The notes: generated from the letters alone by a model not told the origin. A DNA stretch of 64,000 bases from Bradyrhizobium sp. LHD-71 (GCF_031157255.1 NZ_JAVIFX010000020.1:62001-126000); one strand, 5' to 3'. Positions 32,395 through 42,015 are shown, counted from the stretch's first letter. Numbers and translations: made by a program.

Positions 32395-33333
32395 ATGCAG
32401 CCGTTTTTCGTCACCTCCGGAAACGTGACCGCGGACAGGCGCTACGAGTTCGCGCAGCAGTATTTCAGGCGTGGCGACCTCGATGCTGCCGCCGACGTGA
32501 TGGCGCAGGCGGTGGAACTGGCCCCGGACTTCGCCGCCGCATGGTTCGCGCTGGGTGAGATTCACGACGCGCGCGGTCAGCGCGAGCAGGCGATCACCGC
32601 CTTCCGCAAGGCGCGCGAGCACGACGTTGAGGACCGGCACGGCGCGGCGCTGCACCTGATGCGGCTCGGCGCTGAGCAGATGGGCGCGATGCCGGAAGCC
32701 TATGTGCGCACGCTGTTCGACCAGTATGCGCCCGAGTTCAACAGGGCTCTGCTCGAGACCTTGAACTATCGCGGGCCGCGGATTGTCCGCGACGCGGTGC
32801 GCGAGGTGTTGAGGGCTGCAGGCCGCAGCGAGCAGTTTCGTCGCGCCATCGACCTCGGCTGCGGTACCGGCCTTGCCGCCCGTGCCTTCGCTCGCAGCGC
32901 AGTCGAGATCATCGGCTACGATCTCTCGCCGGGCATGGTCGGCGAAGCGCGCCAGACCGGTCTTTACGACCGGCTCGAGGTCGCCGACATGGTGAAAGCG
33001 CTGCAGGGTGAGGCGGACGGCAGCGCCGACCTGATCTTTTCCGCCGATGCCGTTGTTTATCTGGCGGATCTTGCGCCGCTGTTCTGCGAGGTCGCACGTG
33101 TTCTGTCGTCCGATGGCTTGTTCGCATGCACGCTGGAGACCCACGAGGGCGACGGGGTGATCCTCGGCGTCGGGTTGCGCTACCAGCATAACGGCGTGTA
33201 TCTGCGCCAAACTCTGCAGGACGCAGGCCTCCGTGCGCTGCATCTCGCGATAATCTCGACCCGGGACGAGAGCGGGGTGCCCGTTCCGGGGATTGTCGTG
33301 GTGGCAATGCGCGCAGGACCCGATACGTGCTGA
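32395..33333 (+). CDS. TPR-containing class I SAM-dependent methyltransferase
   Basis: This 312-aa protein has an N-terminal tetratricopeptide segment (about residues 15-90, with AWFALGEIHDARGQREQAITAFRKA typical) and a C-terminal Rossmann methyltransferase domain. The SAM-binding motif I is IDLGCGTGLAARAF near residue 160, followed by GYDLSPGMV. FDQYAPEFN before it is common in this TPR-methyltransferase family. The target is unknown. Its end overlaps the helicase start by 7 nt, so it is translationally tied to the DNA repair cassette. Confidence 0.92.
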   Translation: MQPFFVTSGNVTADRRYEFAQQYFRRGDLDAAADVMAQAVELAPDFAAAWFALGEIHDARGQREQAITAFRKAREHDVEDRHGAALHLMRLGAEQMGAMPEAYVRTLFDQYAPEFNRALLETLNYRGPRIVRDAVREVLRAAGRSEQFRRAIDLGCGTGLAARAFARSAVEIIGYDLSPGMVGEARQTGLYDRLEVADMVKALQGEADGSADLIFSADAVVYLADLAPLFCEVARVLSSDGLFACTLETHEGDGVILGVGLRYQHNGVYLRQTLQDAGLRALHLAIISTRDESGVPVPGIVVVAMRAGPDTC

Positions 33334-35858
33334 CGCCCGCGCCTGAGCTGCTGCCTGACAAATTCCTCCGCTGGTTCGCGGCGCGCGGATGGTCACCGCG
33401 CGAGCACCAGCTGGCATTGCTGCAGAAGGCGCGCGCACAGCGCTCGGCCTTGCTGATCGCGCCCACCGGCGCCGGCAAGACGCTCGCCGGCTTCCTGCCG
33501 ACGCTCGTGGAGTTGAGTGGCGGAGCGAGTCGCACGGCCTCCACGGGACGCGGCGTCCAGCGTTCGACCGGCCTCCACACGCTCTACATTTCGCCGCTCA
33601 AGGCGCTTGCCGTCGACATCGCCCGCAACCTCGAACGTCCGGTCGCCGAGATGCAGTTGCCGATCAAGGTCGAGACCCGCACCGGCGATACGCCGGTCTC
33701 GCGCCGGCAGCGGCAGCGGCGCTATCCGCCGGACATCCTGCTGACGACGCCGGAACAGCTGGCGCTGCTTCTGGCTTCGGCGGATGCGCCGTTCCTGTTC
33801 AAGTCGCTGAAGCGGATCGTGCTCGACGAACTGCATGCGCTCGTCACCTCCAAGCGCGGCGACCTGCTGTCGCTTGGGCTTGCGCGGCTGTTCAGGATGG
33901 CGCCGGACATCACCGCCATCGGCCTGTCGGCGACCGTCGCCGAGCCCGAGCAGCTGAGCCGCTTTCTCGTCCCCCAGACGCCGGGCGCAATCGCCAGCGC
34001 CGATCTCGTCGTCGCCACGGGCGGCGCAGCGCCGATTGTGGAGATGCTCGACACGCGCGAACGCCTGCCATGGGCAGGACACTCCGCCCGGCACGCGCTC
34101 GGCGAAATCTACGACCTGATCAAGCGGCACAAGACCTCGCTGATGTTCGTGAACACGCGCAGCCAGGCCGAGATGCTGTTTCAGGAGCTGTGGGCGATGA
34201 ACGACGATGGCCTTGCCATCGCCCTGCATCACGGCTCACTCGACGTCGCGCAGCGCCGCAAGGTCGAGGACGCCATGGCGGCCGGCCGCTTGCGTGGCGT
34301 TGTGTGCACCTCCTCGCTCGATCTCGGCATCGACTGGGGCGACATCGATCTCGTCATCAATGTCGGCGCGCCGAAAGGCGCATCGCGGCTGATGCAGCGG
34401 ATCGGCCGCGCCAATCACCGGCTCGACGAGCCGTCGCGGGCGATCATGGTGCCGGCGAACCGCTTCGAGGTTTTGGAGTGTCGCGTCGCCATCGACGCGA
34501 TCGCCGAGAATGCACAGGACACGCCGCCGCTCCGCACCGGCTCGCTCGACGTGCTGGCGCAGCACGTGCTCGGCTGTGCCTGCGGCGAGCCTTTTCTCGC
34601 CGACGCGCTTTACGACGAGGTCCGCTCCGCCGCGCCCTACGCCGACCTGTCACGCAAGGACTTCGACGACGTGGTCGACTTCGTCGCGACCGGCGGCTAT
34701 GCGCTGAAGTCCTATGAGCGCTTTGCCCGTATCCGGCAGGGGCCGGACGGCAAATGGCGGGTCACCAATCCGCGGGTGCGGCAGATGTACCGGCTCAATG
34801 TCGGCACCATCGTCGAGGAGCAGATGCTGAAGGTGCGACTGGTGCGGTCGCGGCGCGGCGGCGCGGGGTCGACCGGCGTCATCGCTCGCGGCGGGCGGGT
34901 GCTCGGTGAGATCGAGGAGTATTTCATCGAGGGACTGGTCGCGGGCGACACTTTCGTGTTCGGCGGCGAGGTCGTGCGCTACGAGGCGCTGGCGAACGAC
35001 GAGGTGTACGTCTCGCGCGCCAGCGACAAGGACGCCAAGGTGCCGTCCTACGCAGGCGGCAAGTTTCCGCTGTCCACCTATCTCGCCGAGCGGGTGCGGC
35101 AGCTGCTTGCCGACAAGAGCGCCTGGAACGGCCTGCCGGAGCAGGTGCGTGAATGGCTGTCGATGCAGATCCTGCTGTCGCGCGTGCCGGGTCCGCGCGA
35201 ACTGGTGGTCGAGACGTTTCCGCGCGGCGGGAAGACCTACCTCGTCTGCTACCCGTTCGAGGGCCGGCTCGCGCACCAGACGCTCGGCATGCTGGTGACG
35301 CGGCGGCTGGAGCGCGCGCGTGCGCGGCCGCTCGGCTTCGTCGCCAACGAGTATGCGCTGGCGGTGTGGGCAGTCGGCGACCTCTCGGCGATGATCCGGC
35401 AAGGCAGGCTCGACCTGGCGCAACTGTTCGCACCCGACATGCTCGGCGACGATCTCGAGGCCTGGCTCGCCGAATCGGCGCTGATGAAGCGCACCTTCCG
35501 AAACTGCGCGCTCATCTCAGGCCTCATTCCGCGCCGGTTCGCCGGCGAGGAAAAGTCGCGGCGGCAGATGCTGTTCTCGACCGACCTTGTCTACGACGTG
35601 CTGAGCAAGCATCAACCCGACCATGTGCTGCTGCGCGCGGCGCGTTCCGATGCGGCGACCGGGCTGCTCGATATCCGCCGCTTGAGCGACATGCTGGCCC
35701 GCATCCACGGGCACATCATCCACAAGGACCTGGAGCGGGTGTCGCCGCTGGCGGTGCCCGTGCTGCTCGAAATCGGCGTGGAAACGGTTTACGGCGAGGC
35801 GTCCGACGAACTGCTGGCGGAAACCGCCGAAGAGCTCGTCAGGGAGGCGATGGGTTAG
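33327..35858 (+). CDS. Ligase-associated DEXH-box helicase (Lhr-Core type)
   Basis: This 843-aa superfamily 2 helicase (TIGR04121) has Walker A PTGAGKT (residues 46-52), a DELH box in VLDELHALVTSKRG and motif III GLSATVAEP. Motif IV-VI elements are SLMFVNTRSQAE, GVVCTSSLDLGIDWG and QRIGRANHR. The Lhr-specific winged-helix and beta-barrel region follows to the C-terminus. Known Lhr-Core proteins unwind DNA and RNA:DNA hybrids 3' to 5'. AGGA lies 9 nt before the GTG. It is the middle gene between the methyltransferase and metallophosphoesterase genes. Confidence 0.95.
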   Translation: MLTPAPELLPDKFLRWFAARGWSPREHQLALLQKARAQRSALLIAPTGAGKTLAGFLPTLVELSGGASRTASTGRGVQRSTGLHTLYISPLKALAVDIARNLERPVAEMQLPIKVETRTGDTPVSRRQRQRRYPPDILLTTPEQLALLLASADAPFLFKSLKRIVLDELHALVTSKRGDLLSLGLARLFRMAPDITAIGLSATVAEPEQLSRFLVPQTPGAIASADLVVATGGAAPIVEMLDTRERLPWAGHSARHALGEIYDLIKRHKTSLMFVNTRSQAEMLFQELWAMNDDGLAIALHHGSLDVAQRRKVEDAMAAGRLRGVVCTSSLDLGIDWGDIDLVINVGAPKGASRLMQRIGRANHRLDEPSRAIMVPANRFEVLECRVAIDAIAENAQDTPPLRTGSLDVLAQHVLGCACGEPFLADALYDEVRSAAPYADLSRKDFDDVVDFVATGGYALKSYERFARIRQGPDGKWRVTNPRVRQMYRLNVGTIVEEQMLKVRLVRSRRGGAGSTGVIARGGRVLGEIEEYFIEGLVAGDTFVFGGEVVRYEALANDEVYVSRASDKDAKVPSYAGGKFPLSTYLAERVRQLLADKSAWNGLPEQVREWLSMQILLSRVPGPRELVVETFPRGGKTYLVCYPFEGRLAHQTLGMLVTRRLERARARPLGFVANEYALAVWAVGDLSAMIRQGRLDLAQLFAPDMLGDDLEAWLAESALMKRTFRNCALISGLIPRRFAGEEKSRRQMLFSTDLVYDVLSKHQPDHVLLRAARSDAATGLLDIRRLSDMLARIHGHIIHKDLERVSPLAVPVLLEIGVETVYGEASDELLAETAEELVREAMG

Positions 35859-35982
35859 TTCCATCGCGGTTTTCCGGTTCCTCCCCCTTTTTATGCGCGG
35901 ATGGCTCCGTGTGCGCGGAGCACTTTTCCGTCGCGGCTTCGCGTGCGACAAGCGCCGAGACCGCAGGGGAAGGACCGATTCG

Positions 35983-36690
35983 ATGCACGCAAGACTGGCC
36001 ACTGCTGACGAGAGCCGGTCTGCGGTTGCCTTACTCGATGTCGCCGGCGTGCAGTTTGTGGCCGATGCCTCGGGCGCGCTGTTCTGGGACGCCGAGCAGC
36101 TCTTGATCGTCTCCGACCTGCACCTGGAAAAGGGCTCCAGTTTCGCGACGCGCGGCATCCTGCTGCCGCCTTACGACACTGCGGCGACGCTCGCGCGGCT
36201 GACGACCGTGATCGCGCGCTATGATCCGCGCTGCGTCATCGCGCTCGGCGACAGCTTCCATGACGCGAAGGCGCATGGGCGCCTTGCAGGCGCCGATCGC
36301 GACGCGATCGCCGCGATGCAGGCAGGGCGCGACTGGATCTGGATCGCCGGCAACCATGATCCGCTGCCGCCGGCAAGTCTGTCTGGATCGGTCGCCAGCG
36401 AAATCGCCATCGGGCCGATCTGCTTCCGGCACGAGCCGACCGGGGAAGCGGGCGAGATCGCCGGCCATCTGCATCCGAAGGCGCGGGTTGCGACCCGCGG
36501 CCGTTCGATCGAGCGGCGCTGCATTGCCTCTGACGGCGTGCGGGCGGTGATGCCGTCATTTGGCGCCTACACCGGCGGGTTGAGCATCCGCGACCGCGCA
36601 TTTGCGAAAATCTTTGCGACGCTTGCCTTCACCGTGCACCTGCTCGGCGACAACCGGCTGCACGCTATGCCCGCCGCAAGGTGTTGCTAG
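35983..36690 (+). CDS. Ligase-associated metallophosphoesterase (MPE)
   Basis: This 235-aa calcineurin-like phosphoesterase (TIGR04123) has the five-motif signature: SDLHLEKGSSF (D45, H47), LGDSFHD, AGNHDPLP and GHLHPKA. The P. putida homologue is a Mn-dependent DNA endonuclease. ATG 35983 is preceded by AAGGA; an upstream in-frame ATG would add 30 Arg-rich residues and lacks such a site. The 124-nt gap after the helicase has no gene. It completes the four-protein repair set. Confidence 0.94.
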   Translation: MHARLATADESRSAVALLDVAGVQFVADASGALFWDAEQLLIVSDLHLEKGSSFATRGILLPPYDTAATLARLTTVIARYDPRCVIALGDSFHDAKAHGRLAGADRDAIAAMQAGRDWIWIAGNHDPLPPASLSGSVASEIAIGPICFRHEPTGEAGEIAGHLHPKARVATRGRSIERRCIASDGVRAVMPSFGAYTGGLSIRDRAFAKIFATLAFTVHLLGDNRLHAMPAARCC

Positions 36691-36702
36691 CGGTCGTCTC
36701 GA

Positions 36703-37485
36703 TCAATCCTTCCGGAAGATCACCGACGCGAGCCAGCCAGTGGCCATCGCCATCAGCGCCGTCGCCAGTCCGTACAACAGGCCGTTGCGGCGCGCCGCGT
36801 CGGCGACAAACTGTTCGAATCCGACCTTGACGATTTCGAATGCGGTTTGCGTGCGGGTGATCAATGCGCCGTCCGCAAACAGCTTGATGTCGATGTCGTA
36901 AGTGCCGGTCGGCACTTCGGGAGGCAACGGAATGCCGGTGCGGAACAGCGTCGGCGTCAGGAAGGTCACCGCATTCGATGCCTCGCGATAGAGGCCGTGC
37001 TGCAGGCGCAGGCGGATGAACGCGGCGCGGAACGGATCGCCCGGCACGACGTCCGCGAAATCGCCGGAAGCTACCCGCTGGGTCAGGATGATGTTGTTCA
37101 GCCCGAGCTGCTGCCGGCGCTGGAGCTCGGCGGAGGCAATCGTATTAATCGGCCGGTTGGAGAACACGGCCAGATAGCTCGGGACGTTAATGAACTCGCG
37201 CGAGTCGGCGTTGATCCAGATGCCAAGCCGCTTTTCCTTGCGTCGCGTCACCATGGTAGCCCGGGGCCCGGAGACGGTGACGACGAGGTCGTAGCTGCGA
37301 TTCGGCGGCGTGTCCGCGTCGCGTTCGATCGAGCCGAACAGCACCAGCTCCTCGCCGGAGTAGTCGGGAGTGATGGTCACGCGATGGTTGGATACGGACG
37401 CGATCAACCGCTCCGCGCGGGCTTCCATGACCGGTGCGCCGGTCAGCAGGAAGGCCATGAAGGCGATCGCGACCAGGCCCTTCAT
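36703..37485 (-). CDS. TIGR02186-family transmembrane protein
   Basis: This 260-aa protein has a signal peptide (cleavage near EARA), a large periplasmic domain starting ERLIASVSNHRVTITPDYSGEELVLFG, and one C-terminal transmembrane helix (about residues 233-255). It matches the alphaproteobacterial TIGR02186 family, which usually sits beside a TauE/SafE transporter as here. The ATG overlaps the TSUP gene stop as ATGA. Function unknown; it probably assists the exporter. Confidence 0.92.
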   Translation of the reverse strand: MKGLVAIAFMAFLLTGAPVMEARAERLIASVSNHRVTITPDYSGEELVLFGSIERDADTPPNRSYDLVVTVSGPRATMVTRRKEKRLGIWINADSREFINVPSYLAVFSNRPINTIASAELQRRQQLGLNNIILTQRVASGDFADVVPGDPFRAAFIRLRLQHGLYREASNAVTFLTPTLFRTGIPLPPEVPTGTYDIDIKLFADGALITRTQTAFEIVKVGFEQFVADAARRNGLLYGLATALMAMATGWLASVIFRKD

Positions 37486-38408
37486 GCGCCCGGCTCCAGC
37501 GCCCGGATCGTGAAGAGTTCTGTGGGGCGAATGGTGAGCTCAACCGCGAAACGGACGCCGACCGCAAGGATCAGCAGCCCGAGCAGCAGGCGCAGCTGTT
37601 CAGAGGAGATGCGCTGGCCGGCGCGGGCGCCGAACTGCGCGCCGATCACGCCGCCGACCATCAGGATCAGCGCCAGCACGGCGTCAACCAGGTGATTGGT
37701 GACGGCGTGCAGCAGCGTGGCGAAGGTCATCGTTACCAGCGTCAGCACCATCGAGGTGCCGATCACCGTGCTGGTGGGCACCCGCAGCACATAGATCAGC
37801 AGCGGCACCAGGATGAAGCCGCCGCCGATGCCCAGCACCGCTCCGACGAATCCGATGAAAATGCCGATGGCAATGACCGGGAAGATCGAGAGATAGATCT
37901 TCGATTTCTTGAAGCGCAGCTTCAGCGGCAGGCCATGCACCCAGTTGTGGGCGCCGGGCCGCCGCAACGTCGGCTGCTCGCCGCGACGGGCGCGGACGAA
38001 CGCGCCGATGCTTTCCCACAGCATCGCGCCGCCGACGCCCGAGAGCAGCACCACATAGGAGAGGGCGATGGTCAGGTCGAGCTGCCCGTAGGAGCGCAAA
38101 AGGGTGAACAGCGAGACGCCCGCGATCGTTCCGAGCATGCCGCCGATCAGCAGCACAAGCGCCAGCGCCGGATCGATCGCCCGCCGCCGCCAGTAGGACA
38201 GTGCGCCCGAGAACGATGAAGCGGCGATATGGCCTGCGACCGAGGCCACGGCGACGGCCGGCGAGATGCCGATGAAGATCAGGAGCGGCGTCAACAGGAA
38301 GCCGCCGCCGATGCCGAACATGCCGGAGACGAATCCGACCGCCATCCCCATCGCGAGAATGAGGAAGATGTTCACCGGAATGTCGGCGATCGGCAAGAAG
38401 ATCTGCAC
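37482..38408 (-). CDS. Sulfite exporter TauE/SafE-family (TSUP) membrane protein
   Basis: This 308-aa protein has the internal duplication typical of TSUP: SGMFGIGGGFLLTPLLIF near the N-terminus and GAVLGIGGGFILVPLLIY about 160 residues later, each in a half of about four helices. The family moves sulfur-containing or organic anions across the inner membrane, and the substrate here is unknown. The start is GTG with a weak ribosome-binding site. Its stop overlaps the TIGR02186 start, so the two form a unit. Confidence 0.93.
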   Translation of the reverse strand: MQIFLPIADIPVNIFLILAMGMAVGFVSGMFGIGGGFLLTPLLIFIGISPAVAVASVAGHIAASSFSGALSYWRRRAIDPALALVLLIGGMLGTIAGVSLFTLLRSYGQLDLTIALSYVVLLSGVGGAMLWESIGAFVRARRGEQPTLRRPGAHNWVHGLPLKLRFKKSKIYLSIFPVIAIGIFIGFVGAVLGIGGGFILVPLLIYVLRVPTSTVIGTSMVLTLVTMTFATLLHAVTNHLVDAVLALILMVGGVIGAQFGARAGQRISSEQLRLLLGLLILAVGVRFAVELTIRPTELFTIRALEPGA

Positions 38409-38530
38409 GGGTGTCCGTTCGGCTTGATGGGTCTTAATTACGGCTTAGGCTCAAGCCCGTGCCGATCTTTGCTTACCCAAATCGATCGCCGGAGGCGACA
38501 CCGAATCTTCGCGATCTTCACGAAAACAAG

Positions 38531-38558
38531 GCGCCGCGCCCATGTCCGGCCGCGGCGC
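38531..38558 (-). terminator. Hairpin terminator candidate downstream of the PodJ-like gene
   Basis: Arms GCGCCGCG and CGCGGCGC pair perfectly over a 12-nt loop. On the minus strand CTTGTTTTCG follows. The plus side is also T-rich (AACTTTTCGACTTTT), so it could work both ways. Confidence 0.5.
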
Positions 38559-38588
38559 GTGTTAACTTTTCGACTTTTGCGAGTGGTC

Positions 38589-38665
38589 TAGTGTCGTGGA
38601 TCAGAAATTCGCACCATCGTTGCCGCGAGTGCATCGTGCGAATTTCTGCCCCATAAACGACACTA
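38589..38665. repeat. TAGTGTC palindromic repeat, copy A
   Basis: The outer arms are TAGTGTCGT (38589) and ACGACACTA (to 38665). Inner arms CAGAAATTCGCAC and GTGCGAATTTCTG are also inverted, so the 77-nt unit can fold into one long hairpin. Confidence 0.8.
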
Positions 38666-38680
38666 GAATCATAAACTTGC

Positions 38681-38754
38681 TAGTGTCCTGATCGAATCCG
38701 AAGTTCGCTCTGAGCTCGCTGCAAAGTATGGCGAACGTCGGATCAGGGACACTA
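38681..38754. repeat. TAGTGTC palindromic repeat, copy B
   Basis: The outer arms are TAGTGTCCTGATC and GATCAGGGACACTA. Inner GAAGTTCGC and GCGAAC are also inverted. The terminal CTA (38752-38754) is the stop codon (TAG) of the PodJ-like gene on the minus strand. Confidence 0.8.
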
Positions 38755-41700
38755 GCGCGCGGATGCGCTTTTGCCTGGCGACTTCGCGGGGCGTTTGGCG
38801 GGCGCCGCCGGTGCAGCGTCCCAGCCGCCGTTCGGGGCTGTCACGCTGATCGCGTCGTTCGGCTGTCGCTCCGGCGTGAAGGTCTGGATGGCGAGCTTGG
38901 CGGCGGCAAGCGATTGCGGGTCGAGGCGCTTGGCGACATCGTCGCGCTTGCGGGCGGCATCGGCGTCGCCCTGGGATGCGGCGAGGCTGAACCACTTGAA
39001 CGACTCGGCGAGGTTCTGCTCCAGGCCGATGCCGCGGGCGTACAGGATGCCGAGATTGTACTGGCTGTCGGCGACGCCGCGCTCGGCCGCCTTCTTGAAC
39101 CAATCGGCCGCGGCCTTGTAGTTCGGGCCCTTGCCGCCGCCGTCCGCGTCGAGCACGGCCAGATTGTGCATGGCCTTGGCATTGCCGCGCTCGGCCGCCT
39201 GCACGTAGTAGCGGCGGGCAGCGTCGGCGTCCTTCTTGGTGCCGAGGCCCTTTTCCAGCAAGGTGCCGAAGCGGAACATCGCCGGCACGACGCCTTTGTC
39301 GGCCGCGCGCCCGTACCACTTGATCGCTTCCTCGTAATTCACCTCCGTGCCGCGCCCCTCGGCGAAACGCGCGCCGACTTCGTAGGCGGCAGCCGGGTCG
39401 CCGGCCAGTGCCGCGGCGCGCAACTGCGGGCCCGCGACCGCGTCCGGAAGCTTGTCGTCGAGCGCGACGGCTGCGACCTCGCCCGCATGGCTCCGCAGTC
39501 CCGTCGTGCTGGACGCGCTCGTTGGCGACGCGACCGAGCCGGTGACGTCCGCCGTCCTGTCCGCGGCAGTCTCGCTGGTGGGCGCCGGCGTTGGAGCGAC
39601 GGGGGCGACGAACGAATGACGCTCAACGGCGGTGGGCGATGTGAGCAGCGGCTCGGACGCTGGCGCTTCCGCCTTCGGGGGCAGCGCCGGCTCGACCGGC
39701 GGTGGCGCGGTCGAGCTCGGTGCCGCCGTTTTCTCGATCGCCTGGGCAGGCGCGCCGTTCATGTTGTCGAGAAACATGAGCGTCACCTTGAATGCGCCGA
39801 TGACGATCATGACGACGCCGAAGCCGACCAGGATCGACCGGATGCGGGAGGCCTTGGCAGACGCCTCGCCGGCGGCCGCGACCTTGGCGGTCGCCTTCGC
39901 GGCGGCGCTCCTGGCGGCCTCGGTGAGCGCACTGACGCGGCTGGGCTTCTCGTGGGCCGAGGCGGCGGCCGCCTGTGCTGCCCGACGGGCCGCGGCGATG
40001 AAGGTCTCGGTCTGTGGAACGCCGTTCTCATGCAGGCCAATGTCGGTTGCGGCATTGGCGTCTGCGCGATTGCGGGCTCCACCGGGCTCCAGCGGGAAGT
40101 CCGGAGGGAGGTTCGGATCGATTGGCGTACGTTGCGCGGGCTGCTGCCAGGCGGGCGCGGCTGCCGGACGTTCATCGCGATAAAGCGCCGACGGCGGAGC
40201 AGGGGGAGTCCGCGCCTCGCTCGTCAGCGGCAGCACTGGGTTCGGCAGCTCCGGCCGGATCTCGGCGGCAGCCATCGGAGATAAATGCGGCTGCCGGCCC
40301 GCGGCAGGCTCCGATTGCACGCCGCGCAGGTCGGTCTCGATCATCGCAAGGCGATCGACCACGTGGCTCAGCGTCGAATGCATCGCTTCCAGCGTATCCT
40401 GCGTCCGCCGCTCGGTCGCCGATTGGCTGTGGCGCACGTCGGAGAGCTCGCGCTTGATCGTATCGACGATGCCGAGTGTGTCGCCGTCACCCGTCGGGGC
40501 AAAGCTCACCCGCTGATGTTCGAGCTGCCGCAGGATGTCGGACAGGCCTTCCTCGATGCGGCCGAGATTGCCTTGCGAGGGGACTTGCGAGCTTTCGAGG
40601 CGTTCGAGCAGATAGGCGATGCGCTGCTCGATATGGGCCATCGCCCCCGAGCTGTCGCCGCCCACCGAGATCCGGTCGATGCGCTCCGACAACGCATGGA
40701 TCGCGCTTTCGAGCTGACTGGATTCGGATGCAGGAGCAACCGGCCGGCCTTCCATCGCTGCAGTCAGCAGGGCGATGCGCTGCTCCAGCGCGGCCAGCAT
40801 GTCGTGGCCGCCGCTCTGCGCGAGATGGTCGACCTTCTCGCCGAGCGCGCGAATGTGGTCGCTCAGATGCGTGATGGCGTCGTTGGAGGCCACATTGGCC
40901 GCGATATTGCGCAGCGCGGCGATTGCGTCCTCAAGCTGCTGGACGATATTGGAATCCGGGTTGGCGCGGACCAGCACGTCGATCTTGTTGGATAGATTCT
41001 GTATGGCGCTGTCGTAGCCTTGAAGCTGCTCCGCCGGCGTCAGCGTGCGCACCGCGCCGTAGATTTCGCTCAACGCGCGCTCGATGCTGCCCAGCGTTTC
41101 CTGGTCGCCGACATTGTCGCGGCTGCGTTCGATCTTCTGGCCCAGCGCGCGAATTTCGTTTTCAAGCGACTCGATCGCCTGACGCGGCAGCGCCTCGGTG
41201 AGCGAGTGGCGGATTTCGGCCAACTCCTCGCGGAACGCCGCGATCGACTGATCGAGATGGTCCGGGCGACGCAGCGCCTCCATCTGGCTTGTGAGGTGGC
41301 TGAGCTGCCGCTCAATGTTCGAAAGGTCGACCGCGGGTGCCAGCGGCGGCGCCGGCGCGTGCATGAACGGGTTCGGCGCGGGCATGGGGGAGGCGGTGCC
41401 GTTCAGCGACTGCCGGCGCGCGGTGATCTCGGCGATCGCCGTGTCGAGGCTCGGGCTGAGCGGCGGGGAGGCGTGATAGCCAGCGCTCTGACGGATTTCC
41501 GCGGCCGCACGTTCGACGTCATAGCCTGGTGCGGCATAGCCCTGCGAAGGGTAGCCTTGCGGCGGCTGGCCCTGCGGCATGTAGCCTTCCGCCGGAGGTC
41601 GAGCCGGCCGGGAGGATTGCGTCAGGTTGCTCAGCCGCATGTCGAGGCGGGAGATCGCGTCGTTGAGCTGACTGGCGAGCCCGGTCGGCGTCGGAGCGGT

Positions 41701-42015
41701 CGTCATGCCCGCGCGACGCTGCGACATCTGGTTGATCTGCCGCGTAATCCCATCGAGCCGCTGGTGAATTTCCGCGAGGCTGTCGGCGGTTTGTCCGGGC
41801 ATCGGCGGGGCCGCATAAGACGGCTGGACCGGCGGTGGAGCGGGCTGCTGCGCAGGCGCTGGCTGGACGACTTTCGTGTTCAGCCACTGGCCAAGCGACA
41901 TGCCGGCGGGCCGGGCCGGACCGGCTGACGCCTCTGCACTTCCATTGGAAGGTCCGCTCGAAGGTCCGCGCGATTTCATGCCTGATCCGATGTCCGATGC
42001 GATTGCGTCATGCAT
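38752..42015 (-). CDS. PodJ-like polar localisation protein with Sel1 repeats
   Basis: This 1087-aa protein has a low-complexity Pro/Gln-rich N-terminus, long coiled-coil stretches (about residues 75-130 and 230-590, with heptads such as ISRLDMRLSNLTQ), an Ala-rich linker, one transmembrane helix near 735-760 (ILVGFGVVMIVIGAFKVTLM) and four to five Sel1-like repeats (about 875-1030, for example AIKWYGRAADKGVVPAMF). This layout matches PodJ/PodJL, the cell-pole organiser of alphaproteobacteria, with the Sel1 part in the periplasm. An in-frame TGA lies just upstream of the start; an ATG 12 codons in is an alternative. The stop lies in a repeat. Confidence 0.88.
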   Translation of the reverse strand: MHDAIASDIGSGMKSRGPSSGPSNGSAEASAGPARPAGMSLGQWLNTKVVQPAPAQQPAPPPVQPSYAAPPMPGQTADSLAEIHQRLDGITRQINQMSQRRAGMTTAPTPTGLASQLNDAISRLDMRLSNLTQSSRPARPPAEGYMPQGQPPQGYPSQGYAAPGYDVERAAAEIRQSAGYHASPPLSPSLDTAIAEITARRQSLNGTASPMPAPNPFMHAPAPPLAPAVDLSNIERQLSHLTSQMEALRRPDHLDQSIAAFREELAEIRHSLTEALPRQAIESLENEIRALGQKIERSRDNVGDQETLGSIERALSEIYGAVRTLTPAEQLQGYDSAIQNLSNKIDVLVRANPDSNIVQQLEDAIAALRNIAANVASNDAITHLSDHIRALGEKVDHLAQSGGHDMLAALEQRIALLTAAMEGRPVAPASESSQLESAIHALSERIDRISVGGDSSGAMAHIEQRIAYLLERLESSQVPSQGNLGRIEEGLSDILRQLEHQRVSFAPTGDGDTLGIVDTIKRELSDVRHSQSATERRTQDTLEAMHSTLSHVVDRLAMIETDLRGVQSEPAAGRQPHLSPMAAAEIRPELPNPVLPLTSEARTPPAPPSALYRDERPAAAPAWQQPAQRTPIDPNLPPDFPLEPGGARNRADANAATDIGLHENGVPQTETFIAAARRAAQAAAASAHEKPSRVSALTEAARSAAAKATAKVAAAGEASAKASRIRSILVGFGVVMIVIGAFKVTLMFLDNMNGAPAQAIEKTAAPSSTAPPPVEPALPPKAEAPASEPLLTSPTAVERHSFVAPVAPTPAPTSETAADRTADVTGSVASPTSASSTTGLRSHAGEVAAVALDDKLPDAVAGPQLRAAALAGDPAAAYEVGARFAEGRGTEVNYEEAIKWYGRAADKGVVPAMFRFGTLLEKGLGTKKDADAARRYYVQAAERGNAKAMHNLAVLDADGGGKGPNYKAAADWFKKAAERGVADSQYNLGILYARGIGLEQNLAESFKWFSLAASQGDADAARKRDDVAKRLDPQSLAAAKLAIQTFTPERQPNDAISVTAPNGGWDAAPAAPAKRPAKSPGKSASAR

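Larger units (their letters stand above)
38409..38751. other. Intergenic region between TSUP and PodJ-like genes
   Basis: About 340 nt with no supported gene. It holds a GC-rich hairpin (38531-38558) and two adjacent palindromic TAGTGTC elements (38589-38665 and 38681-38754). Promoters for the TSUP operon presumably lie in its left part, but none was assigned. Confidence 0.6.

Noticed and set aside
31270..33438. Long 722-codon minus-strand frame starting well upstream of the exonuclease
   Set aside because: The first half lies antisense to the methyltransferase gene, is Arg/Gln/His-rich without motifs, and homology to the nuclease family starts only near 32337.
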